Source of the DNA: Bacillota bacterium
GTDB taxonomy: Bacteria; Bacillota; Bacilli; Thermoactinomycetales; DSM-44946
Reading direction: 5' to 3'
NCBI GenBank assembly: GCA_021793745.1
Contig: JAJYSD010000003.1
Location: forward strand, 1 to 13,084
Length of the DNA: 13,084 nt
Shown here piece by piece: positions 8,424 to 13,084 of the stretch. The position numbers and the translations under genes were made by a program. Numbering within the stretch: the stretch's first letter is position 1; the number at the start of each line of letters is the position of its first letter. The notes beneath the pieces are model-generated. The model saw only the letters and a program-made list of their open reading frames with translations, was not told the DNA's origin and ran no database searches.

Positions 8424-8424
<1 letters not shown>
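8387..8424 (+). promoter_or_regulatory. Sigma-A promoter of pyrG with a GGGC start site
   Basis: A perfect -35 TTGACA (8387-8392) is followed, after 18 nt, by TAAACT (8411-8416, 4 of 6 consensus). The expected start then falls on the G-run at 8424-8426 in the context GGGCTG. In B. subtilis the pyrG transcript also begins with GGGC, which permits repeated G insertion when CTP is scarce. A better-looking TAAAAT (8416-8421) would need a 23-nt spacer and lies too close to the GGG, so it is less likely. Confidence 0.72.
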
Positions 8425-10176
<1,752 letters not shown>

Positions 10177-10289
10177 CGGTTTGGATGGAGTGCGGCTGCC
10201 TTTGCAGGGGGAGGGTTTGTTGCCCCCTCGAAGGCGGCGGAGGGCTTCGGATTGTGGATTTCAATAAACGGACACGGATAAACCGTCTC

Positions 10290-10317
10290 CCCCCGCGCGA
10301 AGGCGCGGGGGTTTTTT
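10290..10317 (+). terminator. Intrinsic terminator of pyrG
   Basis: CCCCCGCGC (10290-10298) pairs perfectly with GCGCGGGGG (10303-10311) around a GAAG tetraloop and is followed by six T (10312-10317). This is a textbook strong rho-independent terminator and separates pyrG from spo0F transcription. Confidence 0.95.
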
Positions 10318-10346
10318 GTCCCTGCCGGCCTTCGGGTTTCTCCCAT

Positions 10347-10375
10347 GCAGGAAAACGTTGGCGAAACTCGAAATA
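10347..10375 (+). promoter_or_regulatory. Candidate sigma-H promoter with Spo0A box upstream of spo0F
   Basis: GCAGGAAAA (10347-10355) fits the sigma-H -35 consensus RnAGGAwWW fully. Eleven nt later CTCGAAATA (10367-10375) fits the -10 consensus RnnGAATWW except at two positions. Between them TGGCGAA (10359-10365) matches the Spo0A box TGNCGAA. A weaker reverse-orientation match, TTCGTCT, lies at 10437-10443. In B. subtilis spo0F is transcribed by sigma-H and controlled by phosphorylated Spo0A, so the arrangement is as expected. The predicted start near 10382 gives a leader of about 130 nt. Confidence 0.6.
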
Positions 10376-10459
10376 TACAGATAGGGATGCTTGTACGGTT
10401 GCTTTTTCTCGTCCACAGGAGTGTCAACGGGTGCGTTTCGTCTGATTTCCAGGGGATCG

Positions 10460-10497
10460 GTCGGCGGCTTTTAGAAGTCGACCGGCCGACTTTCTCT
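10460..10497 (+). promoter_or_regulatory. Imperfect hairpin just upstream of the spo0F ribosome-binding site
   Basis: GTCGGCGG (10460-10467) can pair with CCGGCCGAC (10482-10490) if one G is bulged. An inner CTT-TTAG-AAG stem may also form. TTTCTCT follows at 10491-10497 and the SD at 10501. It could be a weak attenuator or an mRNA 5' structure; the T-tract is poor, so efficient termination is doubtful. Confidence 0.3.
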
Positions 10498-10515
10498 GGC
10501 AAAGGAGGGAAGCAG

Positions 10516-10887
10516 ATGTCTTCGCAGAACAAGAAAATCCTGGTGGTGGATGACCAGTACGGAATTCGCGTCCTGCTGAAGGAAGTGTTTTCAAAGGACG
10601 ATTTTTGTGTATACCAGGCGGAAAACGGGCAAGTGGCGCTGGATCTGATACAGAAGATCCGCCCGGATCTGATTCTGTTGGACATGAAGATGCCGGGAAT
10701 GGACGGGATCGAGTTTCTCCGTCGGCTTCAGGACATCCCGCCGATGCCCAAGGTGATCATGATGACGGCCTATGGGGAATTGGATATGGTCCAGGAAGCG
10801 ACGAAATTAGGGGCATTGGCCCATTTGACCAAGCCCTTCGATATCGTGGAGTTGCGCTCCGAAGTGCTCAAGCAGTTGGCGTCGTAA
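10516..10887 (+). CDS. spo0F: Sporulation initiation phosphotransferase Spo0F
   Basis: A 123-residue single-domain response regulator. In the sporulation phosphorelay it takes phosphate from sensor kinases and passes it to Spo0B, which passes it to Spo0A. The receiver core is complete: acidic pair D12-D13, phospho-acceptor D56 in [11 protein letters not shown], switch T84 in MTAYGELDM, and K106 in TKPFD. There is no output domain. The sequences [21 protein letters not shown] and KPFDI are near-identical to B. subtilis Spo0F, which separates it from CheY-like proteins. The start is ATG 10516 with AAAGGAGG at 10501-10508 and 7 nt spacing; an in-frame upstream ATG at 10345 lies in the promoter region. 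The kal start lies 34 nt downstream with no terminator between, so the three genes spo0F-kal-kce are probably co-transcribed. Confidence 0.97.
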   Translation: MSSQNKKILVVDDQYGIRVLLKEVFSKDDFCVYQAENGQVALDLIQKIRPDLILLDMKMPGMDGIEFLRRLQDIPPMPKVIMMTAYGELDMVQEATKLGALAHLTKPFDIVELRSEVLKQLAS

Positions 10888-10921
10888 TCGCGGCTTGTTG
10901 GAATCAGGGGAGGGAACGGAA

Positions 10922-11329
10922 TTGACTCAGTTGGAAGCGAAGATTCGGATTCGGCTCAGCCAGTCGGACGCCCATTACGGGGGAAATCTGGTGGACGGTG
11001 CTCGAATTTTGGAGCTCTTCGGGGATGTGGCCACCGAGCTGCTGATCCGTCACGATGGAGACGAGGGGCTTTTTGTCGCCTATGACTCGGTCGAGTTTTG
11101 CGCCCCGGTCTATGCCGGGGATTTTGTCGAGGCGGTCGGATGGTTGGAGAAGGTGGGCAATACATCCCGCCGGATGCGGTTCGTCGCCTACAAGGTGATC
11201 GAGTCGGGAATCGATCCGGAGGTGCCCTCCGCCGCCCGCGTGCTGGAGGAGCCGATCCCGGTGGTCCGGGCCAGCGGGACCTGTGTCGTGCCCAAGGATC
11301 GACAACGGTCTTCGGGTGGAGGGGACTGA
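10922..11329 (+). CDS. kal: 3-aminobutyryl-CoA ammonia lyase (Kal)
   Basis: A 135-residue hot-dog-fold protein of the Kal family. In lysine fermentation Kal removes ammonia from L-3-aminobutyryl-CoA to give crotonyl-CoA. The conserved run [20 protein letters not shown], followed by [12 protein letters not shown], and the [20 protein letters not shown] segment are characteristic. Length is close to other members. I chose TTG 10922 because GGGAGGG (10908-10914) sits 7 nt upstream; an in-frame TTG at 10895 lies before the SD and is less likely. Its stop is separated from the kce ATG by a single base (TGAGATG), indicating tight coupling. Its product would feed the acyl-CoA dehydrogenases and 3-hydroxyacyl-CoA dehydrogenase at the other end of the window. 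The remaining lysine-pathway genes (kamA, kamDE, kdd) are not in view. Confidence 0.88.
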   Translation: MTQLEAKIRIRLSQSDAHYGGNLVDGARILELFGDVATELLIRHDGDEGLFVAYDSVEFCAPVYAGDFVEAVGWLEKVGNTSRRMRFVAYKVIESGIDPEVPSAARVLEEPIPVVRASGTCVVPKDRQRSSGGGD

Positions 11330-11330
11330 G

Positions 11331-12155
11331 ATGGACAAGCTGATCATCACCGCGGCGCTGGTTGGAGCGGAGGTGACCCGGCAGGATACGCCCCATTTGC
11401 CCGTCACGCCGGAGGAGATCGGTGAGGCGGCGGAGGAGGCCCGGGAAGCGGGAGCGGCGATCGCCCACATCCATGTCCGGGATGCCGAGGGAAAGCCCAG
11501 TCAGGATCGGGAGCTGTACCGACAGGCCATCGAAGAGATTCGCAAACGGTGTGATATCATCATACAAGTATCCACAGGAGGAGCCGTCGGTATGACCGCC
11601 GAAGAGCGGCTACAGCCCATCGCCCTGCGCCCGGAAATGGCCACGCTGACGACGGGTACGGTTAATTTCGGGGACGGAGTGTTTTACAACCCGCCGCAGG
11701 AAATTGAACATTTTGCGAAGGTGATGCGGGAGCACGGGGTTCGGCCCGAATTTGAGATTTTCGATGTGGGGATGATCCAAAATGCCCTCCGCCTGGTGAA
11801 AAAGGGGTTGGTGACGGGTCACCTCCATTTCGATTTTGTCATGGGTGTGCCGGGAGGTATCCCGGCTACGGCGGATAACCTGCTCCATCTGGTGGGGCAG
11901 CTGCCGGAGCAGGCGACGTGGACGGTGGCCGGTATCGGGCGGGCGCAGCTTCCCATGGCGGTGTTGGGCATCGTCCTGGGCGGCCACGTGCGGGTCGGGC
12001 TGGAGGACAACATCTGGTATCGAAAGGGAGAGCTGGCCACCAACGCCGAGCTGGTGGCCCGAATCGTCCGCATCGCCCGGGAAATGGACCGGGACATCGC
12101 TACGCCCGATGATGCCCGCCGACTGCTGGGCCTTCGACGGGGGAAAACTGGATGA
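11331..12155 (+). CDS. kce: 3-keto-5-aminohexanoate cleavage enzyme (Kce, BKACE family)
   Basis: A 274-residue zinc-dependent enzyme of the BKACE (DUF849) family. Kce condenses 3-keto-5-aminohexanoate with acetyl-CoA to give acetoacetate and 3-aminobutyryl-CoA, the substrate of Kal. Visible features are the N-terminal KLIITAALVGAEVTR, the metal-binding pair H46 and H48 in AHIHVRD, the QVSTGGAVGMTAEER segment, GHLHFDFVMGVPGGIPAT, and E225 in HVRVGLEDNIWY as the probable third zinc ligand. The protein aligns along its whole length with characterised Kce sequences as I remember them. BKACE members vary in substrate, but direct pairing with kal makes the lysine-fermentation role by far the best call. 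The start is ATG 11331 with GGAGGGG at 11318-11324, one base after the kal stop. An in-frame upstream ATG (11283) lies within kal. Confidence 0.92.
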   Translation: MDKLIITAALVGAEVTRQDTPHLPVTPEEIGEAAEEAREAGAAIAHIHVRDAEGKPSQDRELYRQAIEEIRKRCDIIIQVSTGGAVGMTAEERLQPIALRPEMATLTTGTVNFGDGVFYNPPQEIEHFAKVMREHGVRPEFEIFDVGMIQNALRLVKKGLVTGHLHFDFVMGVPGGIPATADNLLHLVGQLPEQATWTVAGIGRAQLPMAVLGIVLGGHVRVGLEDNIWYRKGELATNAELVARIVRIAREMDRDIATPDDARRLLGLRRGKTG

Positions 12156-12167
12156 CGAGTGCGTCAT
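12152..12167 (+). promoter_or_regulatory. 16-bp palindrome at the kce stop codon, abutting the fba promoter
   Basis: ATGACG (12152-12157) and CGTCAT (12162-12167) form a perfect inverted repeat around AGTG. It includes the kce stop codon (12153-12155), and its last base is the first base of the proposed fba -35. The position suits a repressor operator, but I recognise no regulator with this site, and a 6-bp repeat can occur by chance. Confidence 0.3.
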
Positions 12168-12195
12168 TGGACCTTCCCATCTCCAGTGATATAAT
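12167..12195 (+). promoter_or_regulatory. Sigma-A promoter of fba with extended -10
   Basis: A perfect TATAAT (12190-12195) is preceded by TG at 12187-12188, giving a consensus extended -10. A 17-nt spacer separates it from TTGGAC (12167-12172), a partial -35. The start would be near 12202, about 40 nt before the fba ATG. It gives fba expression independent of the spo0F-kal-kce transcript. Confidence 0.78.
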
Positions 12196-12240
12196 GCAAT
12201 GGGAAGAGCCCGAACACACATCAACAGGGAGGTTTTTCGG

Positions 12241-13084
12241 ATGCCGCTCGTACCGATGTCCTATTTTCTCCCCCGAGCCAAACAAGAGGGATATGCAGTC
12301 GGCCAGTTCAATATGAATAACTTGGAATTCACCCAGGCCATTATCGAGGCGGCCAAGGAGGAGCGCTCCCCGCTCATTTTCGGGGCCAGCGAAGGCGCCA
12401 TCAAGTATATGGGGCTGGACAATGTGGTCGCTCTGGCCCGCGCGGCCGCCGAGGAATCCGGGCTGCCCGTCGCACTCCATCTGGACCACGGGAGCAGTTT
12501 TGACATGGTGATGAAGTGCATCCGGGCGGGATTCTCTTCGGTGATGTTCGACGGGTCCCATTACCCCTATGAGGAGAACCTTCGCCTGACGAAAAAAGTG
12601 GTGGAGGCGGCCCATGCCGTCGGCGTCTCCGTGGAAGGGGAACTGGGGACCATCGGCGGTGTGGAGGATGATCTGGAAGTGGCCGATGAGGATGCCCACC
12701 TGGCGGACCCGGATGAAGCGATCCGCTTTTGGGAGGAGACCCGGGTCGATGCTCTGGCCATCGCGGTGGGTACGGCCCACGGAATGTACAAGGGAGAGCC
12801 GAAGATCCGCTTTGATATCATCGAGAAAGTGAGCAAAAACATCGAAGCGCCGATCGTTCTTCATGGGGGTTCCGGCGTTCCGGATGAATCGATCCGCCGC
12901 TCGATTTCCCTCGGTGTGGGTAAAATCAATGTGAACACGGAAAACCAGGTGGCCTTCACCAGAGGGTTCGGGAGCTGTTGGCTGAAAAGCCGGATCTGGT
13001 CGATCCCCGGAAATACCTGGGTCCCGCCCGGGAAGCGATCAAGGAAGTGGTCAAGGAAAAGATGCGCCTGTTCGGCAGTTCGGG
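12241..13084 (+). CDS. fba: Class II fructose-1,6-bisphosphate aldolase, with apparent frameshift and cut by window end
   Basis: A zinc-dependent aldolase that interconverts fructose-1,6-bisphosphate with dihydroxyacetone phosphate and glyceraldehyde-3-phosphate. From ATG 12241 (SD GGGAGG 12227-12232) the frame encodes a normal class II protein for 240 residues. It shows [20 protein letters not shown] with catalytic D82 and zinc ligand H83, [10 protein letters not shown], further zinc ligands H180 (GTAHG) and H208 (LHGGSG), and NVNTENQ. After VAFT (12960) the frame changes to unrelated sequence. The expected C-terminus, [14 protein letters not shown] then [19 protein letters not shown], is found from 12966 in another frame. 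One base is therefore missing between 12961 and 12966. The restored protein would be about 280 residues, near the family norm, and only a few C-terminal residues fall outside the window. A sequencing error is more likely than true loss of this central enzyme. Confidence 0.92.
   Translation, partial: MPLVPMSYFLPRAKQEGYAVGQFNMNNLEFTQAIIEAAKEERSPLIFGASEGAIKYMGLDNVVALARAAAEESGLPVALHLDHGSSFDMVMKCIRAGFSSVMFDGSHYPYEENLRLTKKVVEAAHAVGVSVEGELGTIGGVEDDLEVADEDAHLADPDEAIRFWEETRVDALAIAVGTAHGMYKGEPKIRFDIIEKVSKNIEAPIVLHGGSGVPDESIRRSISLGVGKINVNTENQVAFTRGFGSCWLKSRIWSIPGNTWVPPGKRSRKWSRKRCACSAVR

Larger units (their letters stand above)
10177..10515 (+). other. Intergenic region pyrG-spo0F: terminator, sporulation-type promoter and leader
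   Basis: This 339-nt stretch carries no credible gene. In order it holds a small G/C hairpin (AGGGGG 10206-10211 with CCCCCT 10223-10228) without a T-tract, the strong pyrG terminator (10290-10317), the candidate sigma-H promoter and Spo0A box (10347-10375), an AT-richer leader, a second imperfect hairpin (10460-10490) and the spo0F Shine-Dalgarno AAAGGAGG (10501-10508). Confidence 0.7.

Noticed and set aside
10206..10228. AGGGGG/CCCCCT hairpin after pyrG as a terminator
   Set aside because: It has a short 6-bp stem, an 11-nt loop and no T-tract; the true terminator lies at 10290-10317.

Overview
The window looks like a piece of chromosome from a GC-rich, endospore-forming, probably thermophilic member of the Bacillales (Bacillota). 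The evidence is the run rpoE (RNA polymerase delta subunit, a Bacillota protein), pyrG, spo0F (sporulation phosphorelay) and class II fba. This is the core gene order known from Bacillus subtilis and relatives. A Thermoactinomycetaceae- or Geobacillus-like host would fit, but genus is inference. Every supported gene is on the + strand, and no mobile elements, tRNAs, rRNAs or CRISPR arrays are seen.

Region 1 (1-7667) is an acyl-CoA module. It holds the 3' end of a 3-hydroxyacyl-CoA dehydrogenase gene, two tandem acyl-CoA dehydrogenases (MmgC/AcdA-like), a stand-alone MeaB-type G-protein chaperone, a TetR-family regulator translationally coupled to meaB (GTGA overlap), and the large fused isobutyryl-CoA mutase IcmF (B12 domain, G-protein domain, mutase domain in one 1083-residue chain). 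It looks like one transcription unit. It ends at a 12-bp-stem, large-loop hairpin (7701-7761). The genes suit interconversion of C4 acyl-CoAs (butyryl, crotonyl, 3-hydroxybutyryl, isobutyryl) in branched-chain and short-chain fatty acid catabolism.

Region 2 (7668-10317) holds rpoE with a clear sigma-A promoter, then pyrG with its own promoter and a leader. The transcript is predicted to start with GGGC and to contain an intrinsic terminator whose 5' arm carries a C/U run. This matches the layout of the CTP-sensing, reiterative-transcription attenuator described for B. subtilis pyrG. A strong terminator follows pyrG.

Region 3 (10318-12155) is spo0F preceded by a candidate sigma-H promoter and a Spo0A box. 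Two lysine-fermentation genes follow on the same apparent transcript: kal (3-aminobutyryl-CoA ammonia lyase) and kce (3-keto-5-aminohexanoate cleavage enzyme). In B. subtilis spo0F is followed directly by fbaA, so kal-kce is an insertion into a conserved locus. Kal makes crotonyl-CoA, which connects this pair to the C4 acyl-CoA module at the other end of the window.

Region 4 (12156-13084) is fba with its own extended -10 promoter. The gene has an apparent one-base deletion near 12961-12966 that shifts the last ~40 codons out of frame, and it is cut by the window end.

I found no wholly unknown system. The most interesting points are the pyrG attenuator, the placement of kal-kce behind spo0F, the fba frameshift, the lysine-poor delta-subunit tail, and the combination of stand-alone MeaB with a self-chaperoned IcmF.
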